Source: an uncultured Pelagibacteraceae bacterium (lineage in GTDB: Bacteria > Pseudomonadota > Alphaproteobacteria > Pelagibacterales > Pelagibacteraceae). From it: a DNA stretch of 64,000 bases. This document shows, piece by piece, positions 22,721 through 35,794 of the stretch (position 1 is the stretch's first letter; every line of letters begins with the position of its first letter). Below the pieces are notes generated by a model. The model searched no databases. It was not told the origin of the DNA and worked only from the letters and a program-made list of their open reading frames with translations. Both the position numbers and the translations under genes were made by a program. The DNA lies in contig CACLDE010000002.1 in the NCBI GenBank assembly GCA_902605645.1, positions 1 through 64,000 on the forward strand, written 5' to 3'.

Positions 22721-22748
22721 TTGTTATAAAATAAAATAAAATTCATTT

Positions 22749-24710
22749 ATGGAAGTCCCTGTCCTATTACCAAAAGTTTTTAACTATCCATTTACTTACA
22801 GTAACGATCCAAAAAAAATTAAAAATCTTAATGAAGGTGATATAGTTATAGTCCCATTTGGAAAAAAAAAGGAAATCGGTGTTGTTTGGGATAAAATTAA
22901 CCACACTAAAAAAAAATTTAAACTCAAAAAAATTGAAAAAAAAATCTCAAATACAGGTTTGAACACAAAAATAATTAAATTTATCAATTGGTTCTCCATT
23001 TATAATATTGTTCCTAAAGGCTTAATCTTAAAAATGTGTCTAGGAAATTTGAAAAATTTTGACATAAAAAAGAAAAAACAAATATTAAAAACTGATATCA
23101 AAACAACAAATTATATTTTAAATAAAGAGCAAAAAAACGCCTTAGAAGAACTTATTAGTTTAGGAAATAAATTTAATGTTTCAGTATTACAGGGAATTAC
23201 TGGTTCAGGTAAAACACTAGTTTATTTTGAGAGAATTAATAGGGTAATAAAAGAAAATAAACAAGCTTTAATATTAATTCCTGAAATATTTCTTACAACT
23301 CAATTTAAAAATAGATTTAAATTATTCTTTGGTTTCGAACCAGCAATTTGGCATTCAAAAATAAGTATAAATAAAAAAAAGGATATTTGGATTTCAGTTG
23401 CAAAAAATAAAATTAAAATAGTTTTAGGGGCTAGGTCAGCTTTGTTTTTACCTTTCAAAAAATTAGGTCTTATTGTTGTCGACGAAGAGCACGACTCTTC
23501 TTATAAACAAGAGGATAGTGTAATTTATAATGCTAGAGATATGGCCATATCAAGGGCCTCTATTGAGAATATTCCTATTCATTTAATAACATCAATTCCA
23601 TCATTAGAGACTTATAGGAATATTGAAATAAAAAAATATAGAAAAACTCAATTAAAAAATAGATTTGAAAATTTTCCTTTGCCAAAAACAAAAATAATAA
23701 ATCTTGATATAAAGAATTTAAACAAAAAATTTATTTCAGATGAAACAATTAATATTGTAAATTCTTATTTAGAAAAAAAAAATCAAATACTTTTCTTTTT
23801 AAATAGGAGAGGTTATGCCCCATTCCTTATTTGCAAAAAGTGTGGCTACAGACATATTTGTCCTAATTGTTCAATATACTTAACTTATCATAAAATATTG
23901 GAAAAAATTATTTGCCATCATTGTGGCTATAAAAATAAAACTGAAAAAAAATGTAAAGATAAATCTTCTTTATGTGAATTTTCTATGTATGGCCCTGGGG
24001 TTGAAAAAGTTTTTGAGGAATTAAGAAATCTTTTTCCGCAAAAGGTAGTGAAAATATTTTCAAGCGATTATCTAAACAAAAAAAAACAATCAGAAAATCT
24101 AATTAAAGAAATAAGTGAAGAAAAAATAGATATTTTGGTTGGAACTCAAATGATTTCAAAAGGTTTTAATTTTCCAAAGTTAAATTGCATAATAGTTGTT
24201 GATGCAGACTTTACAGGGAAAGGCTATGATTTAAGATCTACTGAAAAAAGTATTCAACTTTATAATCAATTAAGCGGTAGAGCTGGACGGTTTTCAAAAG
24301 ACTCTATAATTGTGTATCAAACAATAAATCCTAAAAATGAAGTTTTAAAAAATATTACAGAGAATATAACTGAAAATTTTTACGTTAATGAATTAAAAAT
24401 AAGAAAGCAAAACAATCTTCCACCATATTACAGGCTGATTTCTATTATCGTTTCATCGGAAAAAAAGGAAAACAGCTACCAAGGAGCCCAAGAAATTAAA
24501 AGAAAAATTGAAAAATTAAACAACATTCAAATTCTTGGTCCTGTTGACTCACCCATTTTTAAGAAAAAAAAAATGTTTAGGACAAGATTATTAATACGTT
24601 CTGAAAGCAATATTATATGTCAGAAACCATTGGCCAAAATTTTGGAAAATCTTAAAATATCGTCTAAAATTAAACTTACAGTTGATGTTGATCCAATTAA
24701 TTTCACTTAA
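22749..24710 (+). CDS. priA: primosomal protein N' (replication restart helicase)
   Basis: PriA is a 3'-5' DNA helicase that reloads the replisome at stalled forks. At 653 residues it is shorter than the roughly 730 of E. coli PriA. It has a reduced N-terminal DNA-binding domain (residues 1-110), Walker A in GITGSGKT, Walker B in VVDEEHDSSYKQED, a zinc-binding insert with CKKCG, CPNC, CHHCG and a looser last Cys pair, and motif VI in QLSGRAGR. Placement before atpH is a known alphaproteobacterial arrangement. Confidence 0.95.
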   Translation: MEVPVLLPKVFNYPFTYSNDPKKIKNLNEGDIVIVPFGKKKEIGVVWDKINHTKKKFKLKKIEKKISNTGLNTKIIKFINWFSIYNIVPKGLILKMCLGNLKNFDIKKKKQILKTDIKTTNYILNKEQKNALEELISLGNKFNVSVLQGITGSGKTLVYFERINRVIKENKQALILIPEIFLTTQFKNRFKLFFGFEPAIWHSKISINKKKDIWISVAKNKIKIVLGARSALFLPFKKLGLIVVDEEHDSSYKQEDSVIYNARDMAISRASIENIPIHLITSIPSLETYRNIEIKKYRKTQLKNRFENFPLPKTKIINLDIKNLNKKFISDETINIVNSYLEKKNQILFFLNRRGYAPFLICKKCGYRHICPNCSIYLTYHKILEKIICHHCGYKNKTEKKCKDKSSLCEFSMYGPGVEKVFEELRNLFPQKVVKIFSSDYLNKKKQSENLIKEISEEKIDILVGTQMISKGFNFPKLNCIIVVDADFTGKGYDLRSTEKSIQLYNQLSGRAGRFSKDSIIVYQTINPKNEVLKNITENITENFYVNELKIRKQNNLPPYYRLISIIVSSEKKENSYQGAQEIKRKIEKLNNIQILGPVDSPIFKKKKMFRTRLLIRSESNIICQKPLAKILENLKISSKIKLTVDVDPINFT

Positions 24711-24790
24711 TGTAATATATCATCTTGAAGGGGCTATTAAGCTATGCTAGGACCATTTATTTCTTAAATAATTGTTAAACAGGATAGAAA

Positions 24791-25348
24791 TTGAGTGGGA
24801 TTAAAACATTTTCAAACGAGACCTCTGAGCGATACGCACTAGCTTTATTTGAGCTAGCTAGCGAAAAATCAGAATTAGAAGCTATCGAAAAAAATATATC
24901 ATTTTTACTTAAGTTTTGTAAAAACAATTCAGATTTCAGCAGTTTTTTAAAAAATCCAACTTATCAACTAGAGTTACAAAGTAAAGTTTTTGCTGAGTTA
25001 TCAAAACTTATGAAGTTAAACAAGAACTTTAGTAATTTTCTACAATTATTAATTAGTAAAAGAAGGATATTTTTTTTAGATAAAATTTTGAGCAAATTTA
25101 TTAAACTTTCATCAAAAAGCAAAGGTAAAGTCGAGGCAGTACTTACATCATCTAAAGACCTTACCCAAAATGAAAAGGACAATATAAGTCAAGAAATATC
25201 AAAAGCTATTAAATCAAACATAGAATTTATTTATAAAACAGATAAAAGCCTCATAACTGGTATAAAAATTCAAGTAAGCAGTCTATTGATTGATACATCT
25301 ATTAGAAATAAACTTAAGAGAATTAAACAATCAATAATGGAATACTAA
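24791..25348 (+). CDS. atpH: ATP synthase F1 delta subunit
   Basis: The delta subunit links F1 to the peripheral stalk. The 185-residue protein begins at a TTG codon with AGGA about 7 bases upstream and shows the family pattern [14 protein letters not shown] at the N-terminus and [22 protein letters not shown] at the C-terminus. It leads the F1 operon atpHAGDC. The Fo genes (atpB, E, F) are not adjacent, as usual in alphaproteobacteria. The 80-base gap upstream holds no gene. Confidence 0.93.
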   Translation: MSGIKTFSNETSERYALALFELASEKSELEAIEKNISFLLKFCKNNSDFSSFLKNPTYQLELQSKVFAELSKLMKLNKNFSNFLQLLISKRRIFFLDKILSKFIKLSSKSKGKVEAVLTSSKDLTQNEKDNISQEISKAIKSNIEFIYKTDKSLITGIKIQVSSLLIDTSIRNKLKRIKQSIMEY

Positions 25349-25349
25349 A

Positions 25350-26881
25350 ATGGAAATTAATCCTTCTGAAATAACAAAACTACTCAAAGAGCAAATCAAA
25401 AATTTCGGTGAAAAAGCTGAAGTTTCTGAAGTGGGTAAAGTTTTGACCGTTGGTGACGGTATAGCTCGAGTTTATGGTTTGGATAATGTCCAAGCAGGGG
25501 AAATGGTCGAGTTCAATGATGGCTCAAAAGGAATGGCTCTTAATTTAGAGAACGATAACGTTGGTATAGTAATATTTGGCGATGATAGACAAATTAAAGA
25601 AGGTGATACTGTTAAACGTACAAATTCTATTGTCGACGTCCCAGTTGGCAAAGAATTATTAGGCAGAGTGGTAGATGGATTAGGTGTTCCAATAGATGGG
25701 AAAGGAAATCTTTCTGCAAAAATTACTAGGAAAAGAGTAGAAGTAAAAGCTCCAGGCATCATTCCGCGTCAATCAGTTAATGAACCAATGCAAACTGGTT
25801 TAAAAGCAATTGATAGTTTAATACCAATCGGTAGAGGTCAAAGGGAACTTATAATTGGAGATAGACAAACTGGTAAGACAGCAGTTGCAGTTGACACGAT
25901 AATAAATCAAAAAGCAATAAATGAATCTAACGATGAAAAGAAAAAACTATATTGTGTCTATGTGGCGATAGGCCAAAAAAGATCAACAGTAGCTCAAATT
26001 GTTAAAACTTTAGAAGATGCGGGAGCAATGAAATATACAACGGTAGTATCAGCAACAGCATCTGACTCAGCACCATTACAATTTTTAGCTCCATACACAG
26101 GTTGTACTATTGGAGAATATTTTAGGGATAATGGTATGCATGCATTAATAATATACGACGATCTATCAAAACAAGCAGTTGCATACCGTCAAATGTCACT
26201 CTTATTAAGAAGACCTCCAGGTAGAGAGGCATATCCGGGAGACGTTTTTTATTTACATAGCAGACTTTTAGAAAGAGCAGCAAAGTTAAATGAAAAAAAA
26301 GGAGGGGGCTCTTTAACAGCACTTCCAATAATAGAAACTCAGGCAGGAGATGTATCTGCATATATTCCAACGAACGTTATCTCAATTACAGACGGTCAAA
26401 TATTTTTAGAAACTGAATTGTTTAATCAAGGAATAAGGCCTGCCGTAAATGTTGGCCTTTCTGTTTCTAGAGTGGGGTCAGCAGCTCAAACTAAAGCTAT
26501 GAAAAAAGTCGCAGGCTCAATTAAACTTGAACTAGCACAATACCGTGAAATGGCAGCATTTGCACAATTTGGATCTGATTTGGATGTTTCTACTCAAAAA
26601 CTTTTAAATAGAGGATCTAAGCTTACAGAATTATTAAAACAAAACCAGTACTCGCCACTTACGGTTGCCGAACAAGTTGTTTCTATTTTTACCGGAGTAA
26701 GCGGCTATCTAGATGATATTGATTTAAACAAAATTAAAAAATTTGAGTCAGACTTACTGGAAAAAGTAAGAAATGATCACACAGAGATATTAGAAAATAT
26801 TAATACATCTGGAAAATTAGAAGAGGATATCAAAAATAATTTAGTAGAAGTAATAAAGTCAGTTAAAAAAGGATCTAGATA

Positions 26882-26882
<1 letters not shown>
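25350..26882 (+). CDS. atpA: ATP synthase F1 alpha subunit
   Basis: This is the regulatory nucleotide-binding subunit of F1. The 510-residue protein has Walker [14 protein letters not shown], the segment [17 protein letters not shown] and the [23 protein letters not shown] signature. It starts 1 base after atpH and its TAG stop overlaps the GTG start of atpG. Confidence 0.98.
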
Positions 26883-29175
<2,293 letters not shown>

Positions 29176-29180
29176 GTATA

Positions 29181-29561
29181 ATGTCTGAAGAATTCAAAAT
29201 TGAAATAATTACTCCAGATAAGAGTATTTATTCAGGTAATACTGAGGAAGTTGTACTCCCATGTTTTGAAGGACAGGCAACAATTCTTAAAAACCACATA
29301 CCGCTCATTACTTTTTTAAGACCTGGAATAGTAGAGATAGGCAAGGATGAAAAATTCTACGTAGAAGATGGAACCGTAGAGTTTTCAGACAATAACCTTT
29401 TGATATTATCCACAACAATCCAAAGTTTTAAAATGATTAATGCTGATCAAAAAAATAGTATGATAAATGAAGCTGAAAGAATGCTTTCTTCAAATCAAAT
29501 TTCCGATAAACAAAAATATATTTTGAATTACAAAATTGAGACTTTAAAACAAATTAATTAA
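29181..29561 (+). CDS. atpC: ATP synthase F1 epsilon subunit
   Basis: Epsilon sits at the foot of the rotor and can inhibit ATP hydrolysis. The 126 residues show the N-terminal beta-sandwich (IITPDKSIYSGNTEEVVLP, LKNHIPLITFLRPG) and a short helical C-terminus. It ends the F1 operon and overlaps convergent rppH by 8 bases at the 3' end. I see no terminator hairpin between them. Confidence 0.95.
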   Translation: MSEEFKIEIITPDKSIYSGNTEEVVLPCFEGQATILKNHIPLITFLRPGIVEIGKDEKFYVEDGTVEFSDNNLLILSTTIQSFKMINADQKNSMINEAERMLSSNQISDKQKYILNYKIETLKQIN

Positions 29562-30021
29562 AAAAAATTTTTAACTCAAGTTTTAATTTTTTATAAACAT
29601 CTCTTTTAAAATCTACTATTACATCAGTTAATGCATTATAATCTATCCATTTCCACTCAATAAATTCTGGATGATTTGTATTCAAATCTATTTCAGTATC
29701 GTCTCCAATAAATTTCACTATAAACCATTTTTGTTTTTGACCTCTATACTTACCTTTCCATATTCTTCCTAATAAATTTGGAGGTAACTCGTACTCAAGC
29801 CAATTATCAATTTCTTTCAATAATTTAATTTTTGTTATACTGGTTTCCTCTTCAAGCTCTCTTTTCATTGCATTGAATGGAGTCTCATTAATATTTATTC
29901 CGCCTTGAGGCATTTGCCACTTATCTACAGGATTATCTTTCCTTTTAGCAACGAAAACTTGATTTTTTTGGTTTAACACTATGATACCAACACCTTGTCT
30001 CATTGGCAGTCTGCTTAACAT
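29554..30021 (-). CDS. rppH: RNA 5' pyrophosphohydrolase (Nudix)
   Basis: RppH removes pyrophosphate from triphosphorylated mRNA 5' ends and so triggers decay. The 155-residue protein begins PMRQGVGIIVLNQ and contains the Nudix box GGININETPFNAMKRELEEE, which fits the RppH subgroup. WKWIDYNALTDVIVDFKRDVY at the C-terminus is also typical. It is last in the obg-proBA-ctpA strand block, 3 bases after ctpA. Confidence 0.94.
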   Translation of the reverse strand: MLSRLPMRQGVGIIVLNQKNQVFVAKRKDNPVDKWQMPQGGININETPFNAMKRELEEETSITKIKLLKEIDNWLEYELPPNLLGRIWKGKYRGQKQKWFIVKFIGDDTEIDLNTNHPEFIEWKWIDYNALTDVIVDFKRDVYKKLKLELKIFFN

Positions 30022-30024
30022 TTT

Positions 30025-31167
30025 TTATGATTGAAAAAGTTTGATAGCATACTTCAATTGGTTATCATTATCAGACTCAAATTCGAATTGATTTTGCTCT
30101 TCTACAAAAATATCAGGCGAGACACCAACCTCTGAAATTGACTTACCTGAGGGTAAATAATATTTAGAAATTGTTAGCCTTATACCACCACCATTTCTGA
30201 GTGGAATTATTGATTGAACAGAACCTTTTCCGTATGAATTTTCTCCAAGTATAATCGCTCTTTTGTGATCTTTAAGAGCTCCTGCAAATATTTCTGATGC
30301 AGATGCTGAACCATTATTGATTAAAACAATCATAGGTTTCCCTTTAATTCCATCACCAGATCTTGCAAAGAATTTTCTCGTCTCACTAATTCTTCTTCCC
30401 CTGGTAGAAACTATTTCTCCCTCTTCTAAAAAAAAATCAGTAATTGTAACAGCTTGATTTAAAAGGCCCCCTGGATTATTTCTTAAATCGATTATGTAAC
30501 CTATTAATTTTTGCTTTTCAAAATTTTTAATTTTTCCAATAAATTGCTTATCACTATTTTCATTAAAAGATTTTAATTTTATATATCCTATATTTTTCTT
30601 TGTACCCAAAATTTTTGACTCCACCGACTTCACTTCTATAATTTGCCTTTGTATATTAAAAGTTAGAGATTTCTTTACTTCTTTTCTTCTTATCGTAAGT
30701 TCAATACTTGATCCAACAGGCCCCCTCATTAGTTTCACAGCTTCCATTAATGTTTTACCTTGAACCTGCTCTTTATTTATTCTCACAATATAGTCTCCAG
30801 CTTTAATTCCAGCTTTCTCTGCTGGGGTGTCTGATATTGGAGCGATTACTTTCACAACACCAGCTTCCATTCCTATCTCAATACCCAATCCACCGAATTC
30901 ACCGCTTGACTCAGTTTGCATGCTTTTAAAAAGGTCTGGTGACATATAAGCCGAATATGGATCTAGGGACTGCAATACCCCATTAATTGCAGAATCCATC
31001 ACATCAGCTTGATCTATTTCATCAACATATTCTTGTTTAATTTTTTCTAATACTTCTCCAAATAAATCGATTTTTTCATAGAGTTTATTCGACGTTGTAT
31101 TAGAATACAATTTTGTATTAAAGAAAACTAAACAAATAATAATTATATAAAAAAAATTTTTTTTCAT
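30025..31167 (-). CDS. ctpA: carboxyl-terminal processing protease (S41)
   Basis: CtpA-type proteases act in the periplasm on envelope proteins. The 380-residue protein has an N-terminal signal/anchor helix (IIIICLVFFNTKL), a PDZ domain (about residues 85-165: GIEIGMEAGVVKVIAPISDT), a Ser nucleophile in NNGSASASEIFAGAL and the catalytic Lys in ENSYGKGSVQ. Its start overlaps the rsfS stop by 4 bases. Confidence 0.95.
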   Translation of the reverse strand: MKKNFFYIIIICLVFFNTKLYSNTTSNKLYEKIDLFGEVLEKIKQEYVDEIDQADVMDSAINGVLQSLDPYSAYMSPDLFKSMQTESSGEFGGLGIEIGMEAGVVKVIAPISDTPAEKAGIKAGDYIVRINKEQVQGKTLMEAVKLMRGPVGSSIELTIRRKEVKKSLTFNIQRQIIEVKSVESKILGTKKNIGYIKLKSFNENSDKQFIGKIKNFEKQKLIGYIIDLRNNPGGLLNQAVTITDFFLEEGEIVSTRGRRISETRKFFARSGDGIKGKPMIVLINNGSASASEIFAGALKDHKRAIILGENSYGKGSVQSIIPLRNGGGIRLTISKYYLPSGKSISEVGVSPDIFVEEQNQFEFESDNDNQLKYAIKLFQS

Positions 31168-31511
31168 ATTAAAGCTTTCTCTTTGGGCAAATCTTCAGAC
31201 CACATTTTTTCAAGATCGTAAAATTCTCTCTTTTCAGGATGAAACAGATGAACTATCACGTCTATAGCATCAACTAGTTTCCAATCATTACTTTCATAAC
31301 CCTCTATTCTGCAATCACATAAACCGTATTTTTTAAGTTCCGATAAAATATTTTCTGACAAGGACTGCAAGTGTCTTGAAGATGTGCCAGAAGCGATAAT
31401 CATATAATCTGCAATATAAGATTTCCGTTTAAGATCAATAGCAACAATGTTATTAGCTTTATTTTTATTTAATGTATTTTCTATTAATTTTTTAATTTTT
31501 TTTACTTCCAT
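31164..31511 (-). CDS. rsfS: ribosomal silencing factor
   Basis: RsfS binds L14 on the 50S subunit and blocks subunit joining in starvation. The 115-residue protein carries the family pattern ANNIVAIDLKRKSYIADYMI, ASGTSSRHLQSL and DVIVHLFHPEKREFYDLEKMW. It overlaps nadD by 20 bases and ctpA by 4, so translational coupling is likely. nadD-rsfS is a conserved bacterial pair. Confidence 0.95.
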   Translation of the reverse strand: MEVKKIKKLIENTLNKNKANNIVAIDLKRKSYIADYMIIASGTSSRHLQSLSENILSELKKYGLCDCRIEGYESNDWKLVDAIDVIVHLFHPEKREFYDLEKMWSEDLPKEKALI

Positions 31512-32040
31512 TAATAATTTCGTTTCTTAATTGTGTAGAAGATATATCAATCCTCAAATTTTTTAAAAATTTAATATTTTTGCTTTTCAGATGCTTCATT
31601 ATAACAGATTTTTTTGCTTTTGTGTCAAATCCTTTTCTAGAAAAAACTACTAAAATACACAATTTTAATAACTGTTTATAATTCTTCCATTTGTGAAAAT
31701 TAATTAGATTGTCTGAACCGACAATAAAAAATATTCTATATTTAAAACGTTTTTTTAGAAATTTTATCAATGCTATTGAGGTTTTAGATTTAATTCTATC
31801 TTCGTAATATTTCAATTGAATTTTTTTTTGATTCCTAATAATTTTATGACATAACTTTCTACGAAACGAAAAAGGAAAAAAGGGACTTTTTTTAAGTGGA
31901 TTTTTTTTTGTTATTACCCAAATTACTTTTTTAAGTTTTAAAAGCTTTATACTTTTCTTGCTCACATATAAATGACCTTTATGAGGAGGATCAAAACTTC
32001 CTCCTAGAATGCCGATATTTTCAAAATTATTTTTTACCAT
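31492..32040 (-). CDS. nadD: nicotinate-nucleotide adenylyltransferase
   Basis: NadD adenylates nicotinate mononucleotide on the way to NAD. The 182-residue protein has the nucleotidyltransferase motif GGSFDPPHKGHLYVS (the HxGH is HKGH) and the C-terminal ISSTQLRNEI. FIVGSDNLINFHKW is the internal family segment. It lies between proA and rsfS in the expected order. Confidence 0.95.
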   Translation of the reverse strand: MVKNNFENIGILGGSFDPPHKGHLYVSKKSIKLLKLKKVIWVITKKNPLKKSPFFPFSFRRKLCHKIIRNQKKIQLKYYEDRIKSKTSIALIKFLKKRFKYRIFFIVGSDNLINFHKWKNYKQLLKLCILVVFSRKGFDTKAKKSVIMKHLKSKNIKFLKNLRIDISSTQLRNEIINGSKKN

Positions 32041-32045
32041 TTATT

Positions 32046-33287
32046 TTATGGTCTTGTAACGCTATTACCTTTTACAATATACTTATAAGAAGTTAGCTGA
32101 TTCAACCCAACTGGTCCTCGTGGCGGTAGTTTATTTGTTGAGATTCCAATCTCTCCCCCAAAACCAAACTCACCTCCATCAGCAAATTGGGTCGAGACAT
32201 TATGCATTGCAATTGCACTATTTACATTGTTAAGAAAAAAAGATGTATTTTTTTTATTATTTGAAATTATGCAGTCTGTATGCATTGTTCCATACTTTAG
32301 AACATGAGAGACTGCTTCTTTAACATCTTTAACACTTTTTATTGATAATTTAGCATCAAGATATTCTGTTTTCCAATCCAATTCTTTTGCCAATTTTAAT
32401 TTGTTATAAAATAATTTATTAATTTTTTTATCAACTACAACTTCACAACCATTATTAATTAGCGAGTTGATAATTCTAATACCTTTTGTTTTTAAAACCT
32501 TTTCATTTATTAAAAGTGTTTCTAAAGCTCCACAAATACTTGTCCTTCTCATTTTAGCATTTAATATTACTTTTGTTGCTTTATTAAGATTACTTTCTTT
32601 ATCTAAATAAATATGACATAGGCCTTCTAAATGACCAATTACATGTATTTTTGAATATTTTTGAACTTTAGCCACCAAACTTTTTCCACCTCTAGGAACT
32701 ATTACATCGATATAATTACTCATTTTAGAAAGTAAAAAATCTACGATCTTTCTATTTTTATTCTCGATAAACTGAAGACAATTTTGATTAATTTTGTTCT
32801 TTTTCAAAGATTTTCTAAATAAATTTGAAAGAATTTTATTTGAATAAAACGCTTCGCTTCCCCCTCTGAGAATTGCACAATTGCTTGATTTCAAACACAA
32901 TGCCGCAACATCTGCAGTCACATTTGGTCTGCTCTCGTATATTATGCCTATTACACCAATAGGAGTGGTTACTCTTCTTATATTCAACTTGTTTTTCCCT
33001 ACCCAACTTTCCAACGTTTTACCTACGGGATTTGGAAATTTTCTAATTTCATTAATAGAATTTATTATACCATCAATTTTTTTTTCATTTAGAATAAGTC
33101 TATCAAGTATATTATCTCTTTTTAAATATTTTACATCTTTGGCATTTTCTCTAATAATTCTTTTTTTATTTATCGAAATAAGTTTTATATAATCATTAAG
33201 AGTTTTATTAATTCTTTTATGATTTATTTTTTTTAAGTTTTCAAATGCAATTTTTGATTTTTGTCCAATTATTAAAATTTTTTTCAT
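32046..33287 (-). CDS. proA: gamma-glutamyl phosphate reductase
   Basis: ProA reduces glutamyl-5-phosphate to glutamate semialdehyde, the second step of proline synthesis. The 413-residue aldehyde-dehydrogenase-fold protein shows GVIGIIYESRPNVTADVAAL, LRGGSEAFYSN, the catalytic Cys in RRTSICGALETLL and the C-terminal GGEFGFGGEIGISTNKLPPRGP. It follows proB with 1 base between them. Confidence 0.97.
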   Translation of the reverse strand: MKKILIIGQKSKIAFENLKKINHKRINKTLNDYIKLISINKKRIIRENAKDVKYLKRDNILDRLILNEKKIDGIINSINEIRKFPNPVGKTLESWVGKNKLNIRRVTTPIGVIGIIYESRPNVTADVAALCLKSSNCAILRGGSEAFYSNKILSNLFRKSLKKNKINQNCLQFIENKNRKIVDFLLSKMSNYIDVIVPRGGKSLVAKVQKYSKIHVIGHLEGLCHIYLDKESNLNKATKVILNAKMRRTSICGALETLLINEKVLKTKGIRIINSLINNGCEVVVDKKINKLFYNKLKLAKELDWKTEYLDAKLSIKSVKDVKEAVSHVLKYGTMHTDCIISNNKKNTSFFLNNVNSAIAMHNVSTQFADGGEFGFGGEIGISTNKLPPRGPVGLNQLTSYKYIVKGNSVTRP

Positions 33288-33288
33288 A

Positions 33289-34380
33289 TTATATTTTTAC
33301 CATATCATCCTTGTGAACAACCTCTGTTTTGCTAGAATAGCCAAGTATTCTTTCTATTTCGTTGCTTTGTCTACCTTTAATTTTTCCTATCTCACTGGAT
33401 GAAAAGGATGCTAAACCCCTAGCTAGTTTATTATTATCTTGATCTGCTATCAAAATGTTTTCACCTTTGTCAAATTTACCACTAATTGTCTTTATACCTG
33501 CTGCTAATAAACTTTTCCCATTTTTAAGCGCATTTGCCGCTCCCTTATCTATGAAGATTGTGCCATAAGATCTTAATGAGCTTACTATCCATTTTTTTCT
33601 TGCAGCCATCGTAGATATTTTGGGTACAAATTTCGTAAATATTTTTTTTTCCACCATATACTTGATTGGATTTTTTCTATTTCCGTTACCTATAAACATA
33701 TGACAACCAGCATTCATACAAATGCTGGCTGCTTCAAGTTTAGTAATCATTCCTCCGGAACCATAATTTGTAGTTTTTTTGTCTGCCAATTTGTAGATAT
33801 TATTGTCTAAATTTTTAACTTCTTTAATTAACTTTTTTTTATCACCTTTGTCATAAAGTCCATCAACATCGGAAAATATTATTAGTGTATCGGCACCTAT
33901 AATCTGGGCAACTCTTGCTGCAAGTCTGTCATTATCACCATATTTAATTTCAGAAGTTGCAGTAGTATCGTTTTCATTAACAATTGGTATAGCTTTTAAT
34001 TTAAATAAATTATCAAATGTTCTTTTAACATTTAAAGCCCTTCTTCTTTGTTCGGTGTCATCAGGAGAAATTAAAATTTGTCCAACTTTAAAATCATTTT
34101 TTTGGAATATTTTTTGAAATTCTTCAGCTAAATGTATCTGCCCTATCGAAGCTATAGCCTGGCTCATATCAAGCTTAATTTTTTTCATTTTTATTTTTAA
34201 ATAACTTTGACCGAGAGCTATAGCTCCAGAAGAAACAATTACGATATCTCTATTTTTTTTGTATTTTTTTATGTCTTTGATTAAACTATTTACCCAGGCT
34301 TTTTTAAAATTTCCTTGTTTATCTATTACGGTAGTAGACCCAAGTTTAATAACTATCTTTTTTGAATTATCTATTAGCAT
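33289..34380 (-). CDS. proB: glutamate 5-kinase
   Basis: ProB phosphorylates glutamate and is normally the proline-inhibited step. The 363 residues comprise an amino-acid kinase domain (IVIKLGSTTVID, IVSSGAIALG, NENDTTATSEIKYGDND, GSGGMITKLEAA) and a C-terminal PUA domain (from about residue 275: GAANALKNGKSLLAAGI). Its first 14 bases overlap the end of a 44-codon small ORF. Confidence 0.97.
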   Translation of the reverse strand: MLIDNSKKIVIKLGSTTVIDKQGNFKKAWVNSLIKDIKKYKKNRDIVIVSSGAIALGQSYLKIKMKKIKLDMSQAIASIGQIHLAEEFQKIFQKNDFKVGQILISPDDTEQRRRALNVKRTFDNLFKLKAIPIVNENDTTATSEIKYGDNDRLAARVAQIIGADTLIIFSDVDGLYDKGDKKKLIKEVKNLDNNIYKLADKKTTNYGSGGMITKLEAASICMNAGCHMFIGNGNRKNPIKYMVEKKIFTKFVPKISTMAARKKWIVSSLRSYGTIFIDKGAANALKNGKSLLAAGIKTISGKFDKGENILIADQDNNKLARGLASFSSSEIGKIKGRQSNEIERILGYSSKTEVVHKDDMVKI

Positions 34381-34501
34381 TTCGCCTTTTTTTTGATTTA
34401 CTTGGCAGCAATCCTTTATTTACAGCTCTAGCTCTTTCCGAAAAACCCAGTTTTTCTCCATTTTTAATCTTTCTTTTTATAGTAGATAGCTTTGCAACCA
34501 T
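34367..34501 (-). CDS. small basic protein between obgE and proB (44 aa)
   Basis: The gene is too short for the ORF track. The minus strand reads ATG at 34501 to TAA at 34367, giving a 44-residue product starting MVAKLSTIKRKIKNGEKLGF, then FSERARAVNKGLL and ending KSKKRRNANR. It starts 8 bases after obgE ends and overlaps the proB start by 14 bases, so it fills what would otherwise be a 129-base gap in a tight operon. The product is very basic. I do not recognise the family. An RNA or ribosome association is a guess from charge and neighbours. Confidence 0.55.
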   Translation of the reverse strand: MVAKLSTIKRKIKNGEKLGFSERARAVNKGLLPSKSKKRRNANR

Positions 34502-34509
34502 TTTTAAAT

Positions 34510-35523
<1,014 letters not shown>

Positions 35524-35531
35524 TTATACTT

Positions 35532-35786
35532 TTAGCTGGGGATTACAGAAACAAAAGTTCTGTTAAGTTTTGATTTTTTAAATTTTACTTTACCTTTAAT
35601 TAAAGAATAAATTGAATGATCTTTTCCCATTCCAACGTTATTTCCTGGGTGAATTTTAGTGCCTCTTTGTCTTACTATAATATTTCCTGGAATAACTAGT
35701 TGATCACCGTATCTTTTAACTCCAAGTCTTCGTCCTTTACTATCTCGTCCATTTCGCGATGATCCACCTGCTTTTTTTGTTGCCAT
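35532..35786 (-). CDS. rpmA: 50S ribosomal protein L27
   Basis: L27 reaches into the peptidyl-transferase centre. The 84 residues begin [20 protein letters not shown] and contain [21 protein letters not shown], a full-length match to the family. It lies 8 bases after rplU and 35 before obgE. Confidence 0.98.
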   Translation of the reverse strand: MATKKAGGSSRNGRDSKGRRLGVKRYGDQLVIPGNIIVRQRGTKIHPGNNVGMGKDHSIYSLIKGKVKFKKSKLNRTFVSVIPS

Positions 35787-35794
35787 TTAATTTC

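Noticed and set aside
24711-24790. Gene or structured RNA in the priA-atpH gap
   Set aside because: Only a 7-codon ORF and no convincing hairpin; TTGAAG and TATGCT are only 12 bases apart, so no confident promoter either.
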